NCBI RefSeq assembly: GCF_026151345.1
Contig: NZ_JAMQPR010000001.1
Location: forward strand, 62,231-126,230
Direction: 5' to 3'
DNA from: Leptospira paudalimensis
GTDB taxonomy: Bacteria; Spirochaetota; Leptospiria; Leptospirales; Leptospiraceae
Length of the DNA stretch: 64,000 nucleotides
Each line of letters starts with the position of its first letter. Within the stretch, counting starts at the first letter, position 1. Shown in pieces: positions 43,340 to 51,493 of this stretch. The notes below the pieces were generated by a model. It ran no database searches. It was not told the DNA's origin and saw only the letters and a program-made list of their open reading frames with translations. A program made the translations under genes and the position numbers.

Positions 43340-44604
43340 TGGACTTCCAACTCTTTAAAATTAAACTTTAATACAGGTTCTCCGCGTTGTTGTATAATGA
43401 TGGGACCTTTGTCCATGCTAATCATGTTTTTCCAACCCATACTCGCCACAACTTCTTCAGAATTTCGAATAATCTTAAATTGTTTTCCTTCTTGGATAAT
43501 ATAAAGTTCAGAATAACCAATTTTACCAATGATCATTTCGTAATTTTCTTTCCAATCTAACTTTTGAAAGGTGGACTGGATTAGTGTTTTAATATCAGAA
43601 AAACCCTTCAATAATTTTAATCTGGATTGTGAGTATACAACTCCTAAAATATAAGAAAGAATAATACCAATGTGTTGGTAGGATTTTCCTGCATTTAATA
43701 TGACAAAAAACCAACTCCCATCTTCTACTTGGAAAAATTCGATTAAGTTTCGATTGGTTCGTTTGAACGGTGTAATTTCCCAACCAAGAATATTTGGAAT
43801 TGTCCCTGTTTCTAATAAATTTTGTACACGTACAGCATACTCAGCTTCTTTTTGGTATTTTTTATTTTCAGAGATGTGATAAGAGAGGATATGATTATGG
43901 ATTGTGAGTGCAGATTGACCAGCTAATAACGACAAACTGTGGCTTGCGTCCGAATTGGGAATATTAGATACTGCAATGAATCCAAATAATTTTTCTCGAA
44001 AGATAAAGGGATAAATATAATTGGCATGTAGTTCCATGAAGTCATTGTTAATGTTTTCATTTGAGAATGTATTGGCGACCGATGCCCCATTACGATTCGC
44101 TAATAAAAACGATTGAAAACTCGCTTTTACTAAAATGTCTTTTGTGGGGCTTAATTTTTTTTGCCTTCCGCGAAAATACGAGTGAAAGGCAAAAGTTCCA
44201 TTTTGGGTCAAAACCGCCATCGTACCCGATTGACTGCCTGTAATTTTCACCATATCGGGAAAAACATTTTTGATCAATGCATCGAAATTAAATCGTTTGA
44301 TAGCTTGGCGATATGACTCTGCGTCTTCTGTCAAATATTCAGACAAAAACTTTGTTCGCATATACCTTGCTAATCGTTCAATTAAAGGCAGATATAAAAT
44401 GAGAGCAAAAGCGCTTGTCAATAGCAGTGCTAATTCTAATCGATAAGACATGGATTCAGGTATTTGTACTAAAATAATAAAATACGAAACATAAACTAAT
44501 AAAATGAAAACAGTACGAGTGAATAAGTTTGTAACCGAAAGTTTTAATTGGTAACTTGACGGTAAAAAAAATTTCAATGAATTTTTTAACTTAGCTAAAC
44601 TCAT
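43336..44604 (-). CDS. membrane GAF protein with degenerate SpoIIE-like C-terminus
   Basis: A 422-residue protein: two membrane helices (31-48 and 58-75), a GAF-like sensor (about 105-240), and a C-terminal region (about 250-415) that follows the SpoIIE phosphatase pattern. It reads EAEYAVRVQNLL, GWEI.PFKR, then NLIEFF where active enzymes have GGDFYD, and VILNAGKSYQHIG where they have VIGDVSGHG. The metal-binding aspartates are thus absent and it is predicted to be inactive. It overlaps argJ upstream and the intact SpoIIE phosphatase downstream by 4 bp each, so all three are coupled. The family call is mine, by eye. Confidence 0.6.
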   Translation of the reverse strand: MSLAKLKNSLKFFLPSSYQLKLSVTNLFTRTVFILLVYVSYFIILVQIPESMSYRLELALLLTSAFALILYLPLIERLARYMRTKFLSEYLTEDAESYRQAIKRFNFDALIKNVFPDMVKITGSQSGTMAVLTQNGTFAFHSYFRGRQKKLSPTKDILVKASFQSFLLANRNGASVANTFSNENINNDFMELHANYIYPFIFREKLFGFIAVSNIPNSDASHSLSLLAGQSALTIHNHILSYHISENKKYQKEAEYAVRVQNLLETGTIPNILGWEITPFKRTNRNLIEFFQVEDGSWFFVILNAGKSYQHIGIILSYILGVVYSQSRLKLLKGFSDIKTLIQSTFQKLDWKENYEMIIGKIGYSELYIIQEGKQFKIIRNSEEVVASMGWKNMISMDKGPIIIQQRGEPVLKFNFKELEVQ

Positions 44605-45755
44605 GTTGTGTAATAGGCATTTTCTTGGATGTATCCTTCAGTAAAGTCGCAACTCCAAAAAGTTTTTTGAAAGTTACCTGTATTGAGATCAACCGTAATG
44701 AAAATTTCTTCATTCGATTTTAAATACTCGGCTAACTTTGATTTGGTCTCATTGTTTGCACCTTTTACGGAAATCCCACCCAATTGGATTTCTAAGTGAT
44801 CATATGGAATTGGTTCGTCAAAAACTTTACCAATTGCCATGATGAAACGTCCCCAGTTTGGATCCCCACCATATATGGCAGTTTTGACGAGAGGTGAGTT
44901 TAAAATTGATTTTCCAATTTTTGTTACTTGGAGATCATCTCTTCCATTTTTAACAGTCAGTTCTATTAATTTACTCGCACCTTCACCATCTCTAGCAATT
45001 TTTTTGGAAAGTTCTGTTGCTATGTCTTTTAACATAGATTCAAAATCCTGATCTGGGATGTTTCCTAGTTTACCAGAACACATCAATACAACGGTATCAC
45101 TTGTGGATGTATCAGAATCAATTGTGATACAATTGTAAGTTTGGTCCACAACACGTTTTAAAATTCCATTTAAATCTTTTGATTCAGGTAAAAAATCACA
45201 AAGGATGTAGGATAACATCGTCGCCATGTTTGGTTCGATCATACCGGCACCTTTTGCAATTCCGTACATCACACCCTCATTTCCGTTATGCGAATATGTT
45301 CGGTAGGATATTTTTTTCTTGGTATCTGTTGTCATTATTGCTTCAGCTACTTCATCTAAATTTCCAGGTTTTAAGTTTTCTTTGGCAGTTGTGCAAGCGG
45401 TTAAGATTTTTTCGATGGGTAGAGGAACACCAATCACTCCCGTGGAAGATGGTAAAATATCTTCTTTGGTTATCCCTAATGATTTGGCTAAGGTTTCACA
45501 AATTTGATACGAATCCTTTATCCCTTTCTCTCCAGTTGCGACATTGGAATTTTTGGAATTGATGACAATGGCTTGTAAGTAACCATCTTTGATATGATCA
45601 CGGCCAACATAAATGGGAGCTCCAGGAAAATTATTCCTTGTGAATACCGCTGCCGCATGGCAACGAACTTCAGAATAAATCACAGCAAAATCTAAACTTG
45701 TATCTTTGATTCCAATATTTTTGCCAAAGGAGTAAAATCCCAAAGGATACTTCAT
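44601..45755 (-). CDS. argJ: bifunctional glutamate N-acetyltransferase/amino-acid acetyltransferase
   Basis: A 384-residue ArgJ, which makes N-acetylglutamate and recycles the acetyl group from N-acetylornithine in arginine synthesis. The self-cleavage site is KGAGMIEPNMATML, with the new N-terminal nucleophile Thr179, and downstream IYGGDPNWGR and the C-terminal AYYTT are conserved. It is a single polypeptide with alpha and beta parts in the usual order. It starts 51 bp after the histidine kinase gene and overlaps the next gene by 4 bp, an unusual place for a biosynthetic gene. No other arg genes are present in the window. Confidence 0.93.
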   Translation of the reverse strand: MKYPLGFYSFGKNIGIKDTSLDFAVIYSEVRCHAAAVFTRNNFPGAPIYVGRDHIKDGYLQAIVINSKNSNVATGEKGIKDSYQICETLAKSLGITKEDILPSSTGVIGVPLPIEKILTACTTAKENLKPGNLDEVAEAIMTTDTKKKISYRTYSHNGNEGVMYGIAKGAGMIEPNMATMLSYILCDFLPESKDLNGILKRVVDQTYNCITIDSDTSTSDTVVLMCSGKLGNIPDQDFESMLKDIATELSKKIARDGEGASKLIELTVKNGRDDLQVTKIGKSILNSPLVKTAIYGGDPNWGRFIMAIGKVFDEPIPYDHLEIQLGGISVKGANNETKSKLAEYLKSNEEIFITVDLNTGNFQKTFWSCDFTEGYIQENAYYTT

Positions 45756-45764
45756 AATTACCTA

Positions 45765-45787
45765 CCGGATACCAATATTCTATCCGG
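45765..45787. promoter_or_regulatory. inverted repeat upstream of argJ
   Basis: CCGGATA and TATCCGG pair perfectly around 9 nt, ending 9 nt before the argJ start codon. On the minus strand the 3' arm runs into GGTAGG, the likely ribosome-binding site. It could be an operator or an RNA structure that limits argJ translation. No U-tract follows. Confidence 0.4.
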
Positions 45788-45806
45788 GGACTTCTCTTAC
45801 GAGAAT

Positions 45807-47171
45807 CTATTTTTTAGGAAAAACAAAGGAGAAAATGGAGCCACCTTTCGGATTGGGAGAAACAGAAACCTCACCAGAATGTAACCTTGCAATGTGTTTT
45901 ACAATGGAAAGCCCAAGCCCAGTCCCACCCTCTTTTCTCGATCGGTTGGTATCTACTCTGAAAAAACGTTCAAAGATCCTTTCTGCATCTTCAGAAGAAA
46001 TGCCAATGCCTTGGTCGATGACTTGGATCAAATTTTGTTCCTCTGTGGTGGATGCTTTGACAATGACACTGGAACCTTCTGGACTATAAGCAGAAGCGTT
46101 TGATATCAAATTTACGAGTAAATCTTCCAATAACAATCGATCCGCTCGAACCTTTAGGTCAAATGGAATGTCGAGAACCAGGTTTTGTTTTTTCTGAGAA
46201 TAAATCACACCAAGAGATTCTGAAACATTTTTGACCAATTCTAAAATGGAAACATCAGTCAGATTTAAAACTGTTTTGTGGTTTTCTAATCTTGAAACCG
46301 TTAACATATCTTCTACAATGCGTATGAGCCGATCTGTGTTACGAAGAATGGCATCCAAAAATTTTCGTTCATTTGAATCAGGTGGTAGTTTTAGTTTATA
46401 TTCTAAAGTCTCCGCATAACCTTTAATAGATGTAATTGGGGTTTTTAATTCATGGGATGCGTTTTGGAAGAATTGTTCTCTTATCAACTGGTTTTGTCTG
46501 TCTTCTGTTATATCAGAAATCACTCCAATATATAATTGAACCATCGCATCTGATTTAATTGGATAAATTCTTGCTGTATAAAAATGAATTCCATCCTGGA
46601 ATTCTGTTTTTCCTTCTTTTCCAGATTTGATTTTGTCGGTGATAAAACTGAGTAGTTCTTTGTTTTTAATTGAAGGTACAAATTCTTTGAATTGTGAATT
46701 TTTTTCAATTAAGGTTTCGGCAATATTTCGATTCAAAAATAGAAATTTATGATTTCTATCAATTGCAAAAACACCCTCTTTTAAATTTTGAAGTAGGTAA
46801 TTAAATTTTTCCTTTTCAACGGTAAGATCTAAAAATTGAACTTTAAGTCGCCTTGCCATTTCATTGATAGATGATGCAAGAGTTGCCAATTCACGAATGT
46901 CAGGTGATGACAATTCAACACCAAAATCACCCGCATTGATTTCTTTTGTTTTTTTCTCAACCGTTGCAAGAGGATCTGTGATTCGCATTGCAATGTTTGT
47001 TGAAATATAAAATGTCCCAAATATGGCAATGAGTACAAAACCAAAAAGAATAAGTGGTCTTACGGCTGGAACAACTAAATCATAAATATAAAATACACCC
47101 AATGCTAGGGTCAAAAGTACAAGTAAGAGACCCCAATTGAGAAGGAGAAGTGTTGAAAAAAAACTACGCAT
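45807..47171 (-). CDS. sensor histidine kinase (PhoR-like)
   Basis: A 454-residue kinase with two membrane helices (5-29 and 38-60), HAMP (about 60-115), PAS (about 120-225), a HisKA domain with the phospho-acceptor His240 in NASHELKTP, and a HATPase domain with N-box NLISNAS, G1 DQGIGI and G2 GGTGLGLSIV. The layout matches PhoR. It overlaps the response regulator by 8 bp at its start. Its stimulus cannot be read from the sequence; the short loop between helices (about 8 residues) means the signal is probably sensed in the membrane or by PAS. Confidence 0.93.
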   Translation of the reverse strand: MRSFFSTLLLLNWGLLLVLLTLALGVFYIYDLVVPAVRPLILFGFVLIAIFGTFYISTNIAMRITDPLATVEKKTKEINAGDFGVELSSPDIRELATLASSINEMARRLKVQFLDLTVEKEKFNYLLQNLKEGVFAIDRNHKFLFLNRNIAETLIEKNSQFKEFVPSIKNKELLSFITDKIKSGKEGKTEFQDGIHFYTARIYPIKSDAMVQLYIGVISDITEDRQNQLIREQFFQNASHELKTPITSIKGYAETLEYKLKLPPDSNERKFLDAILRNTDRLIRIVEDMLTVSRLENHKTVLNLTDVSILELVKNVSESLGVIYSQKKQNLVLDIPFDLKVRADRLLLEDLLVNLISNASAYSPEGSSVIVKASTTEEQNLIQVIDQGIGISSEDAERIFERFFRVDTNRSRKEGGTGLGLSIVKHIARLHSGEVSVSPNPKGGSIFSFVFPKK

Positions 47172-47838
47172 CTCGGAATCGATAACCGACTCCGCGGATC
47201 GTTTCGAGTCGTTCTTTTTCGGAGAGTAATTTATCTCTTAGTCGTTTGATATTCACATCTACAGTACGGTCAGTGACAAAAACGTCTTTGCCCCAAATTC
47301 GATCCAAAAGTTTGTCTCTGGAAAAGGCAACTCCTGGATTTCCAGCAAACAGCTGTAATAACTTAAACTCAATTAATGTTAGGTCAATCTCAGTTCCTTC
47401 AACAAAAACTTTGTGAGCAGTTGGATTGATTTGGATTTTTCCAGTGGTTATGGTTCCCTGTACTTCTTGGTTTGGATCTGTTGTCCTTCTTGTAACAGTT
47501 CGTACTCGTGCAACAAGTTCCCTGATATTAAAAGGTTTACGGATATAATCATCTGCACCTAACTCAAGTCCGAGTACCACATCGGTTTCGCCTGTTTTGG
47601 CAGTGACCATTAGGATCGGGATTTGTGGGTACTTTTCTTTGATCCTTTTGCATAGATCCATACCACCAATACCAGGTAACATTAAATCTAAGATAATGCC
47701 ATCAGGGAGATTTTTTTCTAAACGTGGGAGGACTTCCATTCCATTATGGCAGACTTCTGTTTGGAAACCTTCTTCTTCCAAATGAAATTGGATAAGACCG
47801 GCAATGTCTTCTTCGTCATCTACAATCAATATTTTCAT
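47164..47838 (-). CDS. response regulator, OmpR/PhoB family
   Basis: A 224-residue regulator. The receiver domain (1-120) has the acidic pair Asp7-Asp8, phospho-acceptor Asp51 and Lys in VTAKTG; the winged-helix domain (130-224) has FTLIEFKLL-type strands and VTDRTVDVNIKRLRDKL with a C-terminal RGVGYRF wing. It works with the kinase 8 bp downstream. The ATG is preceded by 71 bp of AT-rich DNA with no visible gene, likely holding the promoter. The regulon is unknown; phosphate starvation is the usual signal for close relatives but no pst gene is nearby. Confidence 0.93.
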   Translation of the reverse strand: MKILIVDDEEDIAGLIQFHLEEEGFQTEVCHNGMEVLPRLEKNLPDGIILDLMLPGIGGMDLCKRIKEKYPQIPILMVTAKTGETDVVLGLELGADDYIRKPFNIRELVARVRTVTRRTTDPNQEVQGTITTGKIQINPTAHKVFVEGTEIDLTLIEFKLLQLFAGNPGVAFSRDKLLDRIWGKDVFVTDRTVDVNIKRLRDKLLSEKERLETIRGVGYRFRDA

Positions 47839-47909
47839 GAATTGCCTTTAAAATAACAGGGATTCATTACAAAAAGAATACAAAATGATGACAAAAAATC
47901 GATTCCTGA

Positions 47910-48290
47910 TCATTTGCCAAGCATTTGATTGATGTCTCGGATTGCTTTTCGTTGGCGGAGTAGGATCAACCCTAAAAATCCAGTGAACAAAAAGAAAGCC
48001 AGTACGTACACCCAGAGTAATGATTTAAGTCGTGCTTGTTCTTTTTCGATCGCTTGGATTTCTTCTAAATGCGAAATGAGAAAGTAAAAATGATCTGCCT
48101 TCGGGTAGGATTTTTTCACTTCCAACCGTAGCTCGGAGACTAGAACCTTTGCCTCTTCTTTGGAAAGAGATTCCACTAATCGGATCGACTTGTCTAGGTC
48201 CATATTCAAAAATTCTTCTGCCGATGGGAGTGGTTCTGCAGACAATGCGGATACGAATAAAAATAAGAAGGAAATTAAAAGACCTTTCAC
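47910..48290 (-). CDS. small exported membrane protein, unknown
   Basis: A 126-residue protein with a signal peptide (1-18, ending LSAEP), an acidic-to-basic helical periplasmic part, and one membrane helix (about 90-110) followed by a short basic tail (RQRKAIRD). It is thus a single-pass protein with a periplasmic head. It starts 6 bp after the upstream small membrane protein and belongs to the ECF sigma cluster. I recognise no domain. Its place suggests a partner of the sigma factor or its regulator, but this is a guess. Confidence 0.6.
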   Translation of the reverse strand: MKGLLISFLFLFVSALSAEPLPSAEEFLNMDLDKSIRLVESLSKEEAKVLVSELRLEVKKSYPKADHFYFLISHLEEIQAIEKEQARLKSLLWVYVLAFFLFTGFLGLILLRQRKAIRDINQMLGK

Positions 48291-48296
48291 AAACGT

Positions 48297-48653
48297 TTAA
48301 ACCTCTTCAAATCCAAGTTTCTCTTTCCATGCATTCAGAAAAGGAATTCTTGTGTTGAGGAGTAAAAAGCCAAGCACTAAGGAATAAAAACAAAAAAACA
48401 AACTTGAGCTGATGAGGAGAGGGAGTAAATAAATGGAACTTTCATCTTGTTGGATGGAAAAAAGCATCGTTCCAAAGGGAATGAGTAATAATAAAAAGGA
48501 AACAAAGAGAGAAGAGAATAAAAACTTAAGAGGCAAAATTTGGCTTAACACTCTGACCCTAATGATGGACTGAACTTCCATGTGTTTTAGAAATGGATCT
48601 GGCTCAGAGAAAATTTCGTCAGGAAAAATAATCTTTTTATCCTTCGATTTCAT
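48297..48653 (-). CDS. small membrane protein, candidate anti-sigma factor
   Basis: A 118-residue protein: a polar, cytoplasmic N-terminus of about 38 residues with an amphipathic helix (FLKHMEVQSIIRV), then two membrane helices (about 44-66 and 74-98) and a short tail. It overlaps the ECF sigma gene by 17 bp, the typical site of an anti-sigma gene. It lacks the zinc-binding HxxxCxxC motif of ZAS-type anti-sigma factors, so the assignment rests on position only. It could also be an unrelated membrane protein. Confidence 0.55.
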   Translation of the reverse strand: MKSKDKKIIFPDEIFSEPDPFLKHMEVQSIIRVRVLSQILPLKFLFSSLFVSFLLLLIPFGTMLFSIQQDESSIYLLPLLISSSLFFCFYSLVLGFLLLNTRIPFLNAWKEKLGFEEV

Positions 48654-49119
48654 GAGACCACCATTTCCTTAAAAGTTCCTTACCCCGCGAGATATGGCTT
48701 TTAATTGTATTCAGTTTGATATTGAGATCGTTAGCAATTTCCTTTAAAGGTTTGTTTTCAAAATAATGCAAATGGATCGGCAGTTGGTATGATTTTGGGA
48801 GTTTTGCAATGAGGGAATGTAATGTATGATGAGTTTCTTCTTTGTCCAAAATTTCGGCAACAGAAGGTTTTGATTTGTCTGCAAGACTCGAAACTTCTTC
48901 TGTCCAATCTGTGATGAGATGAGATTTCTTTTTATTAACTTTTGTTAAGCGAAATTTCGCAATTTGAAATAACCATGTAGAAAATTGAGCTTCTCCACGG
49001 AATTGGCTTAAGGATTCATAGGCTTTGAGAAAAACTTCTTGGGTAAAATCTTCTGCTTCTTCTTCCGATAAAAAAGCTTTGCGTGCTTGGGAAAATACCA
49101 TCCCTTGGTAACGTTTCAT
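48637..49119 (-). CDS. ECF-type RNA polymerase sigma factor
   Basis: A sigma-70 family ECF factor. From ATG 49119 it is 160 residues: region 2 with EEEAEDFTQEVFLKAY and WLFQIAKFR, and region 4 with LPIHLHYFENKPLKEIA and LNTIKSHISRGKELL, which bind the -10 and -35 elements. The family pattern, however, continues upstream in frame (LVLRGDVSQFEVL just before the ATG), with no ATG, GTG or TTG before the previous gene. A rare start such as ATT 49254, nine bases after AGGAGG, is possible. It sits between two small membrane-protein genes, one a likely anti-sigma. Confidence 0.85.
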   Translation of the reverse strand: MKRYQGMVFSQARKAFLSEEEAEDFTQEVFLKAYESLSQFRGEAQFSTWLFQIAKFRLTKVNKKKSHLITDWTEEVSSLADKSKPSVAEILDKEETHHTLHSLIAKLPKSYQLPIHLHYFENKPLKEIANDLNIKLNTIKSHISRGKELLRKWWSHEIEG

Positions 49120-49205
49120 CAGTACTTCAAATTGAGAAACATCTCCACGTAAAACGAGCTGGATGGAATTCCAGTCTTCGTCGTTACATTTCCGTTTGGT
49201 CTCTG

Positions 49206-49580
49206 TTAACGGCTCAGTTTGTAAAAGGTCAAGAGACCGAGTCCAATTGCGAATGGGATTAACCCTCCTAACATCGCCATAGAACGACCTAAGACGAGTA
49301 TAAATACAAACGATAACGTAAATCCAGTGAATGTCAACAAAAGACCTAGTAAAAATGAATACAATCTGATGTCAAAACTCCACGGTTTGTACTGTCCTGA
49401 TTGGATTAATGCCATTTTCTGTTTATGCCACCATTGGAACAAAAAAAACAAAAATGTGGTCCCAAAAATGATCCCAATGTGAGGGACTAAATACAAAGCC
49501 AAACGGTAAGGATCGGAACCACCTTGGTTTTGTATCTCTCTTAATAGTGTAACGATTGTTTCATACTGTTCAGGTGTCAT
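49206..49580 (-). CDS. small membrane protein upstream of ECF sigma (DUF6249-like)
   Basis: A 124-residue protein with three membrane helices (about 28-48, 70-90, 95-118) separated by a polar loop KQKMALIQSGQYKPW. Proteins of this shape, with M.LIQ.G and two C-terminal helices, are often found beside ECF sigma genes and have no assigned function. It overlaps the PilZ-like gene by 4 bp at its start, and its stop lies inside the likely true 5' end of the sigma gene. It probably belongs to the same transcript. Confidence 0.6.
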   Translation of the reverse strand: MTPEQYETIVTLLREIQNQGGSDPYRLALYLVPHIGIIFGTTFLFFLFQWWHKQKMALIQSGQYKPWSFDIRLYSFLLGLLLTFTGFTLSFVFILVLGRSMAMLGGLIPFAIGLGLLTFYKLSR

Positions 49581-50749
49581 GAAACAGCTTCTCCAATTAA
49601 ATTTGATGCGTATGTACTAAGAAGTGACATACCTTCTGATTTGTCACATTGGAAAATTTGTAATCCAATATTCGTAGTATCGTTGTCTCCTTTTTTTAGA
49701 CTTCGCAAACTTCCAAAAAATGTGTAAGGAGATGAGTTGATTTTTAATTGAAAGGAAACTGGTGAACCTATGGGTCTTCCATCGATATTTGTTCCTTTCG
49801 GAAGTGTCATTCCAATTCCACGTCCATCTTGGCTAATGTCTCTAACGGGTGTTGTGCGAATGATTGTTTCCCAATCTTTTGCATAAGCAAATTCAAGTTG
49901 GAAAACAAATTCTTCTGCTTTTTGGTCTAAAAAGCTAAGTAAGGGGCCAATACCTTCGGGACCTTCGATATTAGATTGTAAAACCGGATTACCTAAATCA
50001 GGTAAATTGCTGATGATTTCGAAGTAACCTAAGAGTACCTTACCATTGGCAAAAAATGGAAAAATTAATGTAGATTTTGTATTGCTGAGTAATAACGAAT
50101 CCAAATAGGAACGGACGTACATTTCACTCAATTTTTTAGGACTATAAAATCCGCGATCGGTATAAAAAATCCTACGATTCGCATCACGGACATAATACGG
50201 AGCTTTCGATGTAGCTAGGGCTTCCATTAACTGTGTGTCAGCCGCATAATAAAAACCGATTTGGACTTTTTTGATAAAGTAACCAAAATTCGTTAGCACT
50301 TGTTCTAGGTGGATTTGCCACTGATTTAATGTTTGGTTGATGATAGAGGTTTTTCCGTAAATAGAAATTACGGTGCCTAAATCCGCAGTTTGTGCCATCT
50401 TTAAATCATATGCGGAAATGTCTTCGATCGCTGCTCGTTTTGCGGAACGTTCTAAAGGTTCGATTAAAATTTCGTATACTTGTAACAAATCGTCTTGGTA
50501 CGGATTCACAGGTTTGACTCTAAGTTCCACACGATTTTCTTTTAGGACACAAACCAAGGATTTCGGTTTTGAAACCATGGGTTCCGTTGTTTCGATTGTG
50601 ATGTGCACAGATTTTAAGATATCATTGACTGCGACTGGATTGGTAAGTGTGAATTTTTGATTGGTGTCACGGTCTTGTAGAACCGTAGTTGTCAGTTTGG
50701 AAACAATCCCTAAAAGTGTCCTTTGGTCAGTCAGTCTGTATTTTTTCAT
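49577..50749 (-). CDS. PilZ-like protein with widely separated c-di-GMP motifs (second copy)
   Basis: A 390-residue cytoplasmic protein with the same plan as 33911-35035: an N-terminal beta-rich region (1-100), RxxxR at Arg101-Arg105 (RSAKR), a middle alpha/beta region of about 200 residues, then DISQDG (DxSxxG, 304-309) and PilZ-type strands (GSPVSFQLKI and following). Two motifs so far apart are not typical of a single PilZ domain. It is the first gene of the ECF sigma cluster, overlapping the next gene by 4 bp. It might tie cyclic di-GMP to that sigma factor, which is inference. A divergent exported-protein gene begins 6 bp away. Confidence 0.66.
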   Translation of the reverse strand: MKKYRLTDQRTLLGIVSKLTTTVLQDRDTNQKFTLTNPVAVNDILKSVHITIETTEPMVSKPKSLVCVLKENRVELRVKPVNPYQDDLLQVYEILIEPLERSAKRAAIEDISAYDLKMAQTADLGTVISIYGKTSIINQTLNQWQIHLEQVLTNFGYFIKKVQIGFYYAADTQLMEALATSKAPYYVRDANRRIFYTDRGFYSPKKLSEMYVRSYLDSLLLSNTKSTLIFPFFANGKVLLGYFEIISNLPDLGNPVLQSNIEGPEGIGPLLSFLDQKAEEFVFQLEFAYAKDWETIIRTTPVRDISQDGRGIGMTLPKGTNIDGRPIGSPVSFQLKINSSPYTFFGSLRSLKKGDNDTTNIGLQIFQCDKSEGMSLLSTYASNLIGEAVS

Positions 50750-50755
50750 GGTCTA

Positions 50756-51493
50756 ATGAGTATGATACGTAAAATCCTAATTTTCGCCATAGTTTTTCCA
50801 TCCTTTTTGCCTCTTTTGGCAGAAAAACCTAAATACCAATATTTTGGTAAGGCATATGACCTAAACACAGGAAAGTACATTTATTCGGACAATCATAAAG
50901 AATATTATAATAATGGAAAACACACTCACTCCGAAATCCAATACAAAGATGCCAATGGAAAAGTATTTGGTTCCAAACACATTGAGTTTGATCAAAATTC
51001 GGAAGTACCAACCTTTAAGACAGTTGATGATAGAGATGGTTATACGGAAGGAGCTGATGTAAAAGGAAAATCGGTTCGTTTATTTTTTAAACGGAAAAAA
51101 GAAGATCCTCTTTCTGAAAAAACATATACTCCAAAATCTCCCGCTGTGATGGATGGAGGTTTCGATTATTTTGTAAGGAACAATTGGGAACCATTGTCTA
51201 GAGGAGAGAGAATGTCTTTCCACTTCATCGCTCCAGTACAACTTGATGATTATAAATTTGCGGTTTTAAAAATCAAGGATGGTGAGTGGAAAGGAAGACC
51301 TGCCCTTTACCTCAGATTAGAAATTGATAACTTTCTTTTGAAACAAGTTGTGAAACCATTTCTTTTGGTGTATGATGTACAAACTCGTCGTATTTTACAA
51401 TTCGAAGGTCTTTCCAATATCAATGATGAAAATGGGAAAAGTTTGAAAGTGAAAATTGTTTATGATTATCCAAAGGATGTATTGGAACCTTGA
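50756..51493 (+). CDS. exported protein of unknown function
   Basis: A 245-residue protein with a signal peptide ([24 protein letters not shown]). The mature part is beta-rich with repeated tyrosines ([27 protein letters not shown]) and could be a beta-sandwich or lipocalin-like fold. No active-site motif is visible. ATG 50756 or 50762 is the likely start; the frame continues upstream into the PilZ-like gene on the other strand. Its stop overlaps the aat start by 4 bp, so the two are coupled. Confidence 0.62.
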   Translation: MSMIRKILIFAIVFPSFLPLLAEKPKYQYFGKAYDLNTGKYIYSDNHKEYYNNGKHTHSEIQYKDANGKVFGSKHIEFDQNSEVPTFKTVDDRDGYTEGADVKGKSVRLFFKRKKEDPLSEKTYTPKSPAVMDGGFDYFVRNNWEPLSRGERMSFHFIAPVQLDDYKFAVLKIKDGEWKGRPALYLRLEIDNFLLKQVVKPFLLVYDVQTRRILQFEGLSNINDENGKSLKVKIVYDYPKDVLEP

